Assembly (NCBI GenBank): GCA_036012125.1
Contig: DASCOS010000011.1
Location: forward strand, 1 to 64,000
Source of the DNA: Vicinamibacterales bacterium
GTDB taxonomy: Bacteria; Acidobacteriota; Vicinamibacteria; Vicinamibacterales; UBA823
Direction of reading: 5' to 3'
Length of the DNA: 64,000 nt
Shown here: in pieces, positions 1 to 8,923 of the stretch
Layout: each line of letters begins with the position of its first letter
How positions within the stretch are numbered: position 1 is the stretch's first letter
Position numbers and translations under genes: made by a program
Notes under the pieces: model-generated
What the model was told of the DNA's origin: nothing
Databases searched by the model: none
What the model saw: the letters and a program-made list of their open reading frames with translations, nothing else

Positions 1-408
1 GCAACTCCCATATAACGAAACTATACGAGCCAAAATCGACGCGAACCCTTAGGACACCGCTAACAACGATGCCCTAACGACACACCCAGTTAGAATAGGC
101 CGCCCGGCAAGTCGAAAAAATGAGACAACACAACGCATATTCGAATAAACCGTTATGTCTTTATAGGGTCATCGTGAGCGGCCTGTCAAACACTTATTTC
201 CGTGTTGCCGCCCCCGTAACCGACCAATAACTCTCGCCTCACCGTTAACTGACAGAGAAAAAGAGACTTCATCTATCGTGGCACTCGGAAACACTTGTGA
301 AATCAGATACACGCTACGGTAATTATCCACATGTAGACTGATCGCGTTCCCTTTGTGAAACGTTGTGCAGCAACCCACTCCTGCACAATCCACTACACCC
401 TTTCACAG
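1..408. other. Stretch with no supported gene
   Basis: This lies downstream of the first gamma-glutamyltransferase gene. A 74-codon minus-strand frame (169-393, GTG start) begins 15 bases past that gene's stop, but it lacks a convincing ribosome binding site, a recognisable domain or a signal peptide. I see no tRNA, terminator or repeat. It could hold the 3' untranslated region of the ggt transcript and the regulatory region of a gene left of the window. Confidence 0.5.
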
Positions 409-2217
409 TCAGCGAGCCAGCGCGTAACCCTCCGTTCGGGGATCAACACCCGCATCGAGTACTCCGGTTGCACCGTTCACCAGAATCGCACCGATCGCCC
501 CAAGGCTCCAGGCCGCCCTGACTGTGAGGTCATGCCCCTTAGCCACGAGACCGTTCTGGACATCCTCCGGAACAGTTGCCTCAACCGAAAGGTCGCCCGG
601 ATACATCGTGTGAGGGAACGGCGAAGCTGGAAAGCTTCGAGTCGACCACCGCGGCGCTTCGATCGCCTGCTGGACATTCATGTCGAACTCGACCATGTTC
701 AGTAGTGTCTGAATAGTCCGCTGGATTTGATCATCACCACCCGGACTCCCCAGCACCATGTGTGGTTCGCCATCCTTCATCACGAGCGTACTCTGCAGCG
801 TGCTGCGGGGTCGCTTGCCGGGCTCGAGCGCATTCGCCTCTCCAGGCACCAGCGAGTAATAATCCCCACGACAGTTAAAAATAAACCCGAGGTCGCCGAC
901 AACCACACCGGTACCAAACCCGCTGTGCAAACTCGGCTCAAAGCTCACCATGTTGCGGTCCTTGTCCACCACGGCGATGTAGCTGGTATCGCCCTCGTGG
1001 TCAGACTCACCCTCCAAGTTCACGTGAACGGGCCGGTCTAGGAGTCCGGAACTCCCCATGAACCGTTCCGGTGTTCCTGGCCGCAACTCGAACGACGCTC
1101 GGTCCGGATCAATGAGAGCTCGCCGCTCGCGTGCGTACTCCTCAGACAAGAGGCCTTCGTAAGGAATAGTGATGAAGTCCATATCACCAAGGTATTTCTC
1201 CCGGTCGGCCATGGCGAGTTTGAGCGCCTCAGCACTCGTGTGTATGTACTCAACGCTGTTATGGCCAAGCGCTTGTAGGTCATAACCCTCAAGTAGCTTG
1301 AGCGTGAATAGTTCCGTGGGACCCTGGGTCGCTGAAGGATTTTTGTAAACCGTGTACCCGCGGTAATCAATTGACACGGGTGTTTCAACCTTAACGGAGT
1401 AGTTGGCGAAGTCTTCATAGCGATAGAGTCCACCGTGCTCCTCGAAGAAGGCTGCCATCGTTCGTGCGATGTCACCCTTGTAAAATCGATCGCGTGCAGC
1501 TTTCAGTGCAGCATGGCGACCCGCACCAGTATTCTGTGCCTCAGTTTCCACAAGTTTTTTCAGAAGGTTCGCGGCATCGAGATTCTTGAAGATCTCTCCA
1601 GCTTCGGGTGCCCGACCATCCGGCCAGTAGACGTTCATGGTCGTCGGATACTTCCGAATCTTTTCTGACCGCGCGATCGACCCTGCAAGACGTTCACTCA
1701 GTGGAAAGCCTTCTTCCGCAACTTCGATGGCCGGTTGGAGCACCTCCGCGAACGTCATGGTGCCCCAGCGGTCGAGCAAGACATACCAAGCATCAATCAC
1801 CGCTGGGATTGATGCTGACAACAGCCCGTCACTCACCGGAATCTCGCCATGATTGTGTTCTTCATACCACTCGATCGTTGCCAGTTGCGGGGCTGTCCCC
1901 TCGGCGTTAATCGAAAGTACATCCCCGGACTTCGCGTCATAAATCAGGATCACAGCGTCTGACCCGAGACCATTGCTGCCCGGGTCGACTAATGCCAGCA
2001 CCGCCTGGCCTGCCACCACCGCATCGAAGGCATTGCCACCGGCGTCGAGAATACGCATCGCCGCCGCTGTGGCAGGGGCCTTCATCGACGTTGCTGCATA
2101 TTCTGTGCCTCGAATCACGGGTCGCATGGTCCGTTGACTCTGAGCCAAGGCACTTCCTGCTCCGACTAGCACCACGCAACACAGAACTCCCGTCACGACC
2201 GAATGTTTGGTTCGCAT
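409..2217 (-). CDS. Secreted gamma-glutamyltransferase (paralog 1)
   Basis: A gamma-glutamyltransferase-family Ntn hydrolase, which transfers or hydrolyses the gamma-glutamyl group of glutathione-like substrates, probably in the periplasm. The chosen ATG at 2217 follows a strong GAGGAGG site 6 bases upstream and begins a Sec signal peptide (MRTKHSVVTG..., ending near ALAQS). The frame could start at 2262, but that would bury the signal. The small-subunit nucleophile is expected at Thr411 in GDTSYIAVVDKD. In the usual TT pair the second Thr is Ser here. The large-subunit motifs GGNAFDA and GSNGLGSDA are present. Length (602 residues) fits the family. It is the last gene of a minus-strand run with two TPR genes, a BON gene and another ggt. 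The substrate cannot be told from sequence; cephalosporin-acylase-like or other peptide substrates remain possible. Confidence 0.9.
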   Translation of the reverse strand: MRTKHSVVTGVLCCVVLVGAGSALAQSQRTMRPVIRGTEYAATSMKAPATAAAMRILDAGGNAFDAVVAGQAVLALVDPGSNGLGSDAVILIYDAKSGDVLSINAEGTAPQLATIEWYEEHNHGEIPVSDGLLSASIPAVIDAWYVLLDRWGTMTFAEVLQPAIEVAEEGFPLSERLAGSIARSEKIRKYPTTMNVYWPDGRAPEAGEIFKNLDAANLLKKLVETEAQNTGAGRHAALKAARDRFYKGDIARTMAAFFEEHGGLYRYEDFANYSVKVETPVSIDYRGYTVYKNPSATQGPTELFTLKLLEGYDLQALGHNSVEYIHTSAEALKLAMADREKYLGDMDFITIPYEGLLSEEYARERRALIDPDRASFELRPGTPERFMGSSGLLDRPVHVNLEGESDHEGDTSYIAVVDKDRNMVSFEPSLHSGFGTGVVVGDLGFIFNCRGDYYSLVPGEANALEPGKRPRSTLQSTLVMKDGEPHMVLGSPGGDDQIQRTIQTLLNMVEFDMNVQQAIEAPRWSTRSFPASPFPHTMYPGDLSVEATVPEDVQNGLVAKGHDLTVRAAWSLGAIGAILVNGATGVLDAGVDPRTEGYALAR

Positions 2218-2311
2218 GTGAATCCTCCTCGATGACACGACTCCCCTAAACCAATCCATCAACCACCAAATTTAACAAGACGTCACAAAGTCACCGGCGC
2301 GAGCGCCTCGG

Positions 2312-3298
2312 TCATGGCAGCTGCGTAACCATGCCCCTGGCCTGGTCCGCAAACCGCCCGTCCGGCTCAAGCTCGACGTAGCGTTCAAAGGCTACCTTGG
2401 CCCCGGCGAGGTCCCCTTCGTTCAAATTTGCCATGCCGACCCAGTAATGGGCTTCACCATGGTTCGGGTCAAGCTCGAGCGTCTCGGCAAACTGCGCTTT
2501 GGCCTCCTCGATGTTGCCAGCATTCCAGTTGATGAGCCCCTGGTTAAAGACGGTGTCCGGGTCTGCGAGGCCGCCGACTCCACCACCACCCGACAGCTCA
2601 GCTGCCCTTTCACTGGCCGCCACCGCCTCATCAAACCGCCGCTGACTGTTGTAGATCGTGGCAAGACCCTCATAGGCTTCAGCGTAGTCTGGATTGACCT
2701 CAAGCGAACTGTTAAAGGCCGCCTCGGCATCGCCGTACTCCTCTTGCGCGAGATAGGCCATGCCGATCCCGTGGTAGCACTGGAAACAGTCCGGATTTGC
2801 CGAAAGGCCTTCCTCAAAATTGGCGATTGCCACATCATAATTACCGGCCGCGGCTGCATCCACGGCCGCTTCTAACGTCACCAAGAGCGCCTCCGCCCGT
2901 TCATACTCGGCTCGTTCCTCGTCGGTAAGGTCAGAAATAGCCCGCATGCCGACCGGCACAAGCTGAAAGTCGAGCTCCTCCTGCTGACCAACACGCAAGG
3001 TGATCTCCTCGGTACGCTCGCCGACACCGTCCTTCGCGGCAACGATACGGTAGGGGCCACTTTGAAGCCCCATCTGCATATACTCACCTTCGGCGTTGGT
3101 TGTCGCCGCTTGCTCTCGGTTTACACCACCCTGGAAAGTAAACGTGACGGTGGCACCCTCGACCGGCTCACCATCAACGTTCATGATGACGCCACGCACT
3201 CGGGCAGACATTTGGGCCGCGGCAACACTCGGCCAAGCAAGCACCGCAAGCACCACTAGCAGCACAAGGCCCCGACCGGACCTCTGCACGCAGAACAT
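2312..3298 (-). CDS. Secreted TPR protein with carboxypeptidase-regulatory-like domain
   Basis: A 328-residue exported protein. The ATG at 3298 has AGGAGG just upstream and starts a signal peptide (hydrophobic GLVLLVVLAVLAW, AAAQ end). Residues about 30-110 form a beta-sandwich of the carboxypeptidase-regulatory-like type (GVIMNVDGEPVEGATVTF, then a YRIVAAKDG strand). From about 150 to the end there are four to five TPR helices (NPDCFQCYHGIGMAYLAQ, NPDYAEAYEGLATIYNSQ, DPNHGEAHYWVGMANLNEG). Such proteins usually scaffold protein contacts; no enzyme motif is seen. The neighbouring gene at 3466-4185 is a shorter paralog. It lies 94 bases upstream of ggt paralog 1 on the same strand, so co-transcription is plausible. 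The partner is unknown. Confidence 0.85.
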   Translation of the reverse strand: MFCVQRSGRGLVLLVVLAVLAWPSVAAAQMSARVRGVIMNVDGEPVEGATVTFTFQGGVNREQAATTNAEGEYMQMGLQSGPYRIVAAKDGVGERTEEITLRVGQQEELDFQLVPVGMRAISDLTDEERAEYERAEALLVTLEAAVDAAAAGNYDVAIANFEEGLSANPDCFQCYHGIGMAYLAQEEYGDAEAAFNSSLEVNPDYAEAYEGLATIYNSQRRFDEAVAASERAAELSGGGGVGGLADPDTVFNQGLINWNAGNIEEAKAQFAETLELDPNHGEAHYWVGMANLNEGDLAGAKVAFERYVELEPDGRFADQARGMVTQLP

Positions 3299-3465
3299 AG
3301 GTAACCTCCTCACGCCTGTAAAGACACCCGCTCGTTCGGACCCCAAGTTTACAACCACCCGGGGAACCTGACCACCTTGCAAGTGTCCGACCTCAATCCC
3401 GCCCCCACCACGTCGGCCCGCCCTAGACAAGCCCGGCTAGCCACATAAATCATCCACTCGCCGAC

Positions 3466-4185
3466 CTAAGATGCCGAGGTGAGCTCAGCCGCTCGAGCCC
3501 TTACCGCGGCCGCCTCATCAAACCGTTGCTGTGCACTGTAAACCACGGCTAGCGTCCGGTAAGCTGGCGCATACTCGGGGTCGATCTCAAGCACTCGTTC
3601 AAGCGCAACCTCCGCATTCGTATAGTCCTCAAGCTGAGCATAGGTTCGACCAAGCCGATAATGACACTCGTGGCACTCTGGAAGTGTCTGGACCGCCAAC
3701 TTGAACAAAGTGATGGCCTCTTGATGGTCCCCGGCCAGGCTAGCAGCGGCACCAGCTTGGAGAGCCGCCCTTACGGCCGATTCTCGTGGGTCTTCGACCT
3801 CCTCTGATCGGGCCAGTTCGGCCATGCGCCGCGCACCTTCCGGCAGCAGGGTCAGGGTCAGTAGCGCACGTCGCCCAACATTCAGAGAGAAACTCATCGT
3901 CTCGACGTCGAAACCATCCTTTTGCGCCGTGACTTCATACGACCCCTGTTGTAGACCCAGCCTGGAAAACTTCCCAGCGTCATCAGTCGACACCTCGATC
4001 TCACGAGTCACATTTCCTTGATACAGCAGCTTGAGCGTCACACCCGACAGCGGGTTCCCCTGCACGTCGACCACAGAGCCCAGCAGGCTTGCGGACATCT
4101 GTGCGTTACTCAAGTTCGAGAAGACGAGGAGGGTGACAAGAACGAGAAAGAGAGAACACCGAGTGCCCGGCACTACAGTACGCAT
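3466..4185 (-). CDS. Secreted TPR protein, shorter paralog
   Basis: A 239-residue exported protein starting with a signal peptide (MRTVVPGTRCSLFLVLVTLL, SNAQ end). An AGGA site lies 6 bases before the ATG. After the signal comes the same carboxypeptidase-regulatory-like sandwich as the downstream neighbour (GSVVDVQGNPLSGVTLKLLY, SYEVTAQKDG). Then come three TPR repeats (ECHECHYRLGRTYAQLEDY, DPEYAPAYRTLAVVYSAQ). It ends where the longer paralog goes on with further TPRs after an equivalent RFDEA...AAEL helix, so one copy probably arose by duplication and gain or loss of C-terminal repeats. It lies 40 bases downstream of the BON-domain gene. Function is unknown; a scaffold or substrate-delivery role is inference. 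Confidence 0.82.
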   Translation of the reverse strand: MRTVVPGTRCSLFLVLVTLLVFSNLSNAQMSASLLGSVVDVQGNPLSGVTLKLLYQGNVTREIEVSTDDAGKFSRLGLQQGSYEVTAQKDGFDVETMSFSLNVGRRALLTLTLLPEGARRMAELARSEEVEDPRESAVRAALQAGAAASLAGDHQEAITLFKLAVQTLPECHECHYRLGRTYAQLEDYTNAEVALERVLEIDPEYAPAYRTLAVVYSAQQRFDEAAAVRARAAELTSAS

Positions 4186-4225
4186 GGAAGTCCTAACTGA
4201 AGCACTACTACATAGCCATCGAAGC

Positions 4226-4978
4226 TTACCGCTCCGACTCTACTTTTAATTCATTGCGAAACGACCTGACGCCAAAGACTTGGCGCGCGATTGTACCTGC
4301 AAATGCACGCTCGACCGGGGAAAGCACAACGCCCGTGAGCCTCACCCGGCCTCGCTTCACGACGATATGAATCGGAGGGCGGTTCCCCTCCTGATATTTA
4401 GAAAAGAGCGGGTCGTTATAAATGCGCAGGGCAATGTCTTCCCGAATACGGTCGTCAGTGCCCGACACCGGCAGCACTTCAATCCGATTTTCAACCAGTC
4501 GAACACCACCAACATAGGACACGGCTTTCTCGATGCCCTCTTTCTTGAAGGGTTCGGTAACTTCCCCACTCACAACAACCACTCCATTTTCGACGTTGAT
4601 ATTTATATTGTCGAACACGGAATGGTATTCATACCGCCTAATGAACGCTGCGATTTGCTCGCCGAGCTTCGCATCGCTCTCGGCTTCAAAAATTTCGATG
4701 TTGCTAAGAATCGAACCCACCCCGTCGACCTCCAAAACGGTCGCGATCAGGTCCTCCTTAACACCGATACTTCCCACGATCCCATTCAGGGTTGCCACAT
4801 CCCCATCCACAACAACCGTGACGGCCCGGAATGCCCGTTCCGTCACGAGCTCCGTTCTAACCCTGGCCTCAAGTCCCTCGGCCTGGGTTTGATCCAACCG
4901 CTCAGCCAGCACGTAGGGTGCTGTCGCGACGACCAAAGCCGCCACGAACAGCACCCGCGTGATTTGATGAGGAATCAT
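4226..4978 (-). CDS. Exported protein with three BON domains
   Basis: A 250-residue protein with a signal peptide (MIPHQITRVLFVAALVVATAPYVLAE). The ATG at 4978 was chosen because it begins the signal and lies 7 bases past the stop of the upstream ggt; a longer frame to 5053 would overlap that gene. Three BON-type units follow: about residues 27-95 (VVVDGDVATLNGIVGS), 97-165 (INVENGVVVVSGEVTEPFKK) and 170-250 (IVVKRGRVRLTGVVLSPVER). BON domains bind lipid or membrane surfaces and occur in envelope-stress proteins such as OsmY. The tight spacing suggests co-translation with ggt paralog 2. No catalytic motif is seen. Confidence 0.85.
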   Translation of the reverse strand: MIPHQITRVLFVAALVVATAPYVLAERLDQTQAEGLEARVRTELVTERAFRAVTVVVDGDVATLNGIVGSIGVKEDLIATVLEVDGVGSILSNIEIFEAESDAKLGEQIAAFIRRYEYHSVFDNININVENGVVVVSGEVTEPFKKEGIEKAVSYVGGVRLVENRIEVLPVSGTDDRIREDIALRIYNDPLFSKYQEGNRPPIHIVVKRGRVRLTGVVLSPVERAFAGTIARQVFGVRSFRNELKVESER

Positions 4979-4985
4979 CTGTGCC

Positions 4986-6704
4986 CTACCGGTCAAATAT
5001 CGAAGGCGCCTGCGGTACCGCAGCCCCATCATGCCTTGGCTCTGACGCCCCAAAGTGGATACCCGCCGGCGTACCCATCACGGCCTGACCATGACCGAAT
5101 CCACCAGTCCTCGGCGGACGAACATTGAGCTCATGCCCCAGCGCCGTCAGTTCGGTACGCACGCTGGATGGAATTAGCGACTCAATATTGACGTCACAGC
5201 CGGTGAAGCTGCCCTTGGTGAACCGGCCGGCCTCAAGCGCTTCCTGAATATTAAAACCGAAGTCGACGATGTTCGCGACAAACTGGGCATGTGCTTGAGC
5301 CTGGTTCCAACCGCCCATAATGCCAAACCCAATCTGCACGCCGTCCTTCTCCATAAACGCTGGAATGATCGTGTGGAGCGGCCGCTTACGTGGCTCGACG
5401 GTGTTGGCATGACCATCTTCCATAGTAAAGAGTGCACCGCGATTGTGTAGCATGAACCCAACACCAGGAGGGACGAGGCCAGAACCAAAACCGCTGTAAT
5501 TGCTCTGGATCAACGACACGATGTTGCCATCCTTATCGATCACCGTCATATAGATCGTGTCATTGCCTTCCGCTGTCGTAATTCCAGGAAAGTAGGAAGG
5601 TGCGACTTCACAGGCCGCTTGTGTCGGGTCAATTAACTTTGCCCGCTCCGCAGCATGCGCTTTACTCAGCATCGGCTCAACAGGGATCTTGGAAAAATCG
5701 GGGTCACCAACATACCCAAGCATGTCAGCGTAAGCGAGCTTCTTGGCCTCAATCGCCACATGCAGTGCTTTGGCACTGTGAAAACCGTACTCTCCAATTG
5801 GGTACTGTTCCATGAGATTCAGCATGATGAGAGCCGCAATTCCTTGCGTGTTTGGCGGAATCTCACTGACCTTCCAACCTCGATACATCGTGGAGATTGG
5901 CGTGACCCACTGCGGTCTAAACTCACTGAGGTCGTCAGCCGTAAACGTCCCACCCATCTCCTCGGAAATCTTCAGGATCGCCTCGGCCGTCTGGCCTTTG
6001 TAGTATCCATCACGCCCATGTTCAGCAATCCGCCGCAACGACGCCCCAAGGTCGGGATTACGAAACATCTCCCCCATTTTCGGCGCCTGACCACCTGGAA
6101 GAAATGTGGCCTTCGAATTTGGATGAGCTCCGAGCATTTCGCTGGAACGGCCCCACCCGTTAGCAATGACCGGTGAAACCGGAAAGCCATTTTCGGCATA
6201 GTAGATCGCTGGGGCCAACGACTCCGAGAACGGCAGGGAACCGAACCGTTCGCGCATCATGTCCCATCCGGCCACCACGCCTGGCACCGTGACCGAGTAG
6301 ATACCGCGACCGGGAACCTCCTCGAAGCCCTTCGAGCGAAGGAACTCAACTGTGCGTCCAGATGGCGCCCAACCGCTAGCGTTCAGCCCATGAAGCTCGC
6401 CAGTCTCTGCCATGTAGATGAGCGCGAAGAGGTCGCCTCCGATTCCGTTTCCAGTCGGTTCCATCAAGCCAATCGTCGAATTGGCCGCAATGGCTGCATC
6501 GATTGCGTTTCCACCACGCTCAAGAACCTGCACGCCTGCTCGCGCCGCGAGCGGCTGACTAGCAGCTACGATACCGTGCCCGGTCACAACCATTGACCGT
6601 CCAACAACCGGACGCGGTGAATCCTGCGCCCCGGCCTGCACCACCGACACGACTGCGACTGAAATGACGACCGCCGAAACAACAAGCATGAGCCTACACT
6701 TCAT
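4986..6704 (-). CDS. Secreted gamma-glutamyltransferase (paralog 2)
   Basis: A second gamma-glutamyltransferase-family enzyme, 572 residues. The start at 6704 has GAGGTGG upstream and opens a signal peptide (MKCRLMLVVSAVVISVAVVS, VQAGAQD). The motif ERGGNAIDAAIAANSTIG and the loop GNGIGGDLFALIY match the family. The predicted autocleavage Thr is about residue 383 in GNDTIYMTVIDKDGN, with Ile replacing the second Thr. The small subunit has SNYSGFGSGLV and IMGGWNQAQAHAQ. The latter replaces the usual SPGG with MGGW, which hints at a different substrate from paralog 1, closer to general ggt-like hydrolases. It leads the minus-strand run ggt-BON-TPR-TPR-ggt. Its promoter must lie in the 302-base gap shared with paralog 3. 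Confidence 0.9.
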   Translation of the reverse strand: MKCRLMLVVSAVVISVAVVSVVQAGAQDSPRPVVGRSMVVTGHGIVAASQPLAARAGVQVLERGGNAIDAAIAANSTIGLMEPTGNGIGGDLFALIYMAETGELHGLNASGWAPSGRTVEFLRSKGFEEVPGRGIYSVTVPGVVAGWDMMRERFGSLPFSESLAPAIYYAENGFPVSPVIANGWGRSSEMLGAHPNSKATFLPGGQAPKMGEMFRNPDLGASLRRIAEHGRDGYYKGQTAEAILKISEEMGGTFTADDLSEFRPQWVTPISTMYRGWKVSEIPPNTQGIAALIMLNLMEQYPIGEYGFHSAKALHVAIEAKKLAYADMLGYVGDPDFSKIPVEPMLSKAHAAERAKLIDPTQAACEVAPSYFPGITTAEGNDTIYMTVIDKDGNIVSLIQSNYSGFGSGLVPPGVGFMLHNRGALFTMEDGHANTVEPRKRPLHTIIPAFMEKDGVQIGFGIMGGWNQAQAHAQFVANIVDFGFNIQEALEAGRFTKGSFTGCDVNIESLIPSSVRTELTALGHELNVRPPRTGGFGHGQAVMGTPAGIHFGASEPRHDGAAVPQAPSIFDR

Positions 6705-6907
6705 AGCATCCACCTCGAACGAAACGACGTAACATCCAGCTACCCTCTCGCCGTTATGACGAGGGTCTGGGATCACATCCGAAAAGAATTCTCAGCTAAT
6801 ACTGTCGTGAATCTAGGCCTAGTCTACACCCATCACCGGCCGATTCAAGCCCTGGCGCTCGGGAGCATATGGCTAGGGGGAACTGCCTCAATGTTTGATC
6901 TCAGGGT

Positions 6908-6973
6908 GGCATTCCGTATAGATTCGCGCCAGAAGAGTCATGGCAGTGGCACCGTTTAGATATACGGAATGCC
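6908..6973. repeat. 13-bp perfect inverted repeat in the divergent ggt spacer
   Basis: The arm GGCATTCCGTATA (6908-6920) is repeated in perfect inverse at 6961-6973 with 40 bases between. It sits in the 302-base gap (6705-7006) between two divergent gamma-glutamyltransferase genes, ending 33 bases before the ATG of the right-hand one. It could be a paired operator or a long-stem RNA hairpin in the 5' leader. There is no T-run after it, so it is unlikely to be a terminator. The rest of the gap shows no gene I would support; the 67-codon frame at 6756-6959 runs into the repeat. Confidence 0.6.
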
Positions 6974-7006
6974 CCTTCCATCTCACTAATCGACAGCAGG
7001 TGATAG

Positions 7007-8905
7007 ATGCGCAAGACAATCCGATGCCTTAGAAGAATTCCTGGCGTGTGGCAGTCCTCCAGGGGACGCACGTCGTGTACCGCCCTACTAACAATTGCGC
7101 TAATCGCGGGGTTGGCAACTGGGCCAGGGCAGGCGCAACGACCATCCGTCTCCGGTCGGACCGCCGGCGTGTCCGCAGGTCATCCGCTAACGACTGCCGC
7201 AGCATTCGAAATACTTCTTCAGGGCGGAAACGCCTTCGATGCCGGCGTTACGTCACTACTCGTGGGTGGCGTCGTGGAACAGGACCTTTACGGACTGGGT
7301 GGTGAGGCGTTGATCCTGGTCTATCCGAAAGCGGAAGGCAAAGTCATCTCAGTCGTTGGTCAGGGCTGGGCACCCGAGCGCGCCACAATCGATTGGTATC
7401 TCGAACGGAATCGGGACCTCAACGGCGAAGGGCTCGACCCGGCGGTCGTTCCCGGTGCACTGCACGGAGCACTGACTGTTCTCGAACGTTGGGGCACCAT
7501 GACTTTCGAGGAGGTCTCAGCACGGGCTATCGACTATGCAGAACATGGATTTCCCCTGCGGCCACGCACTGCTCGCTCGATTGAGCGCAATCTAGAATTT
7601 TTCCAAGCTTGGCCAGAAAACCGACGCTACTGGCTAAAACCCGGTGGGAGCCTTTACACACCTGGTGAGACCATTAAGTTGCCCACCCTCGCGAACACGC
7701 TAAAGAAGATGGTCGAAGCTGAACAGCAACACGCCCACCTTGGCCGTGAGGGGGCAATCGTCGCTGCTCGCGACCGATTCTACAAGGGCGACATTGCCCA
7801 CGAGATGGTCGATTTTCTTCAGACGCATGGCTCGCTGTTTGAGCACAGTGACTTTGCAGAGTTTTACGCCAAGGTCGAAGAGCCAACCCACGTGGACTAT
7901 CGCGGTTATACCGTTTACAAACAGGATTTCGGTAGCCAAGGACCAGTATTGCTACAGACACTTAATATTCTTGAGCAGTACGACCTCCAGTCGATGGGAC
8001 ACAACAGTGCTGATTACATTCACATAGTCATCGAGGCAATGAAGCTCGCCTACGCCGACCGAGACTCCTACTACGCTGACCCTGATTTTGTAGCGGTGCC
8101 TCGCACTGGGCTGTTATCGAAGACCTACGCGGCGGTTCGAGCGGCCGGAATCGACATCGGCCGTGCCTCGACGGCCTTCAAGGCCGGTAACCCACTGCCG
8201 CACGACCCCGAGGTCAACGACTGGAACTTCTGGGTCGCCAACATCGAGGATGGCCAAGCTACCGACAACGCCAACGGCGGGTCCTTCGTCCCATCATCGG
8301 GTGGGCTGAAAGACACCACGCATATGGCGATCATCGATAAGGACGGCAACATTTTTGACAGCACGCCTAGCGGTGGGTGGATCGGCGGTGCGGTGATTCT
8401 CGGACAAACCGGCATCGGCATGAGCACCCGCGGAGAACAGTTCTGGCTTGACCGGGAACGTGCGAACCAACTGCGACCCCGCGCACGACCGCGTTACACG
8501 CTAACACCGAGTATCGTGGCTCATAACGGCGAGCCTTTTCTCGCAGTCGGTACGCCTGGTGGCGACAATCAAGACCAGACGATCCTGCAGGGATTCTTGA
8601 ACATCGTCGAGTTCTGGGATGACTGGTATCCGAATCTACACGAAGCGTTCGCCTGGCCGCGTGTCCGTACACGTCACCTCCAGGGATCGTTTTGGCCGCA
8701 TGCCGCTGGCTTTAACCAAATGGACATGGAATCAACGATTTCGGCAGACATCGCCAATGAGCTACGATCCCGAGGACATCATGTAAACGAAGTGCGCCCA
8801 CTTGGGGTCTCGGGGTGCGCGACCGCTGTCATGATCGACCCATTCTCTGGAAACCGACTGGCTGCTGCCGACCCCCGTCGTGATTGTTACGCCATCGCTT
8901 ACTAG
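7007..8905 (+). CDS. Secreted gamma-glutamyltransferase (paralog 3)
   Basis: A third gamma-glutamyltransferase-family enzyme, 632 residues. The N-terminus is long and basic with a hydrophobic stretch (TALLTIALIAGLATGPGQAQ), consistent with a Sec signal. The ATG at 7007 has AGGTGA upstream. Family motifs are LLQGGNAFDAGV, YGLGGEALILVY and RDRFYKGDIA. The last is almost identical to paralog 1, so 1 and 3 are closer to each other than to 2. The expected nucleophile is Thr437 in KDTTHMAIIDKDGN, with both Thr kept. The small subunit holds GTPGGDNQDQT. About 35 residues rich in Asn and Asp precede the cleavage site (residues 402-436). A cytochrome c'-type gene follows 18 bases downstream. Confidence 0.9.
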   Translation: MRKTIRCLRRIPGVWQSSRGRTSCTALLTIALIAGLATGPGQAQRPSVSGRTAGVSAGHPLTTAAAFEILLQGGNAFDAGVTSLLVGGVVEQDLYGLGGEALILVYPKAEGKVISVVGQGWAPERATIDWYLERNRDLNGEGLDPAVVPGALHGALTVLERWGTMTFEEVSARAIDYAEHGFPLRPRTARSIERNLEFFQAWPENRRYWLKPGGSLYTPGETIKLPTLANTLKKMVEAEQQHAHLGREGAIVAARDRFYKGDIAHEMVDFLQTHGSLFEHSDFAEFYAKVEEPTHVDYRGYTVYKQDFGSQGPVLLQTLNILEQYDLQSMGHNSADYIHIVIEAMKLAYADRDSYYADPDFVAVPRTGLLSKTYAAVRAAGIDIGRASTAFKAGNPLPHDPEVNDWNFWVANIEDGQATDNANGGSFVPSSGGLKDTTHMAIIDKDGNIFDSTPSGGWIGGAVILGQTGIGMSTRGEQFWLDRERANQLRPRARPRYTLTPSIVAHNGEPFLAVGTPGGDNQDQTILQGFLNIVEFWDDWYPNLHEAFAWPRVRTRHLQGSFWPHAAGFNQMDMESTISADIANELRSRGHHVNEVRPLGVSGCATAVMIDPFSGNRLAAADPRRDCYAIAY

Positions 8906-8923
8906 AATTTTAGGAGAATCGGA

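Noticed and set aside
169-393. 74-codon minus-strand frame downstream of ggt paralog 1
   Set aside because: No domain, signal or ribosome binding site; GTG start and composition look incidental.
4280-5128. 282-codon plus-strand frame over the BON gene
   Set aside because: Antisense shadow of the BON gene; low-complexity product with no motif.
5655-6176. 173-codon plus-strand frame within ggt paralog 2
   Set aside because: Antisense to a strongly supported enzyme; no recognisable features.
6756-6959. 67-codon plus-strand frame in the divergent ggt spacer
   Set aside because: It runs into the inverted repeat and shows no features of a protein.
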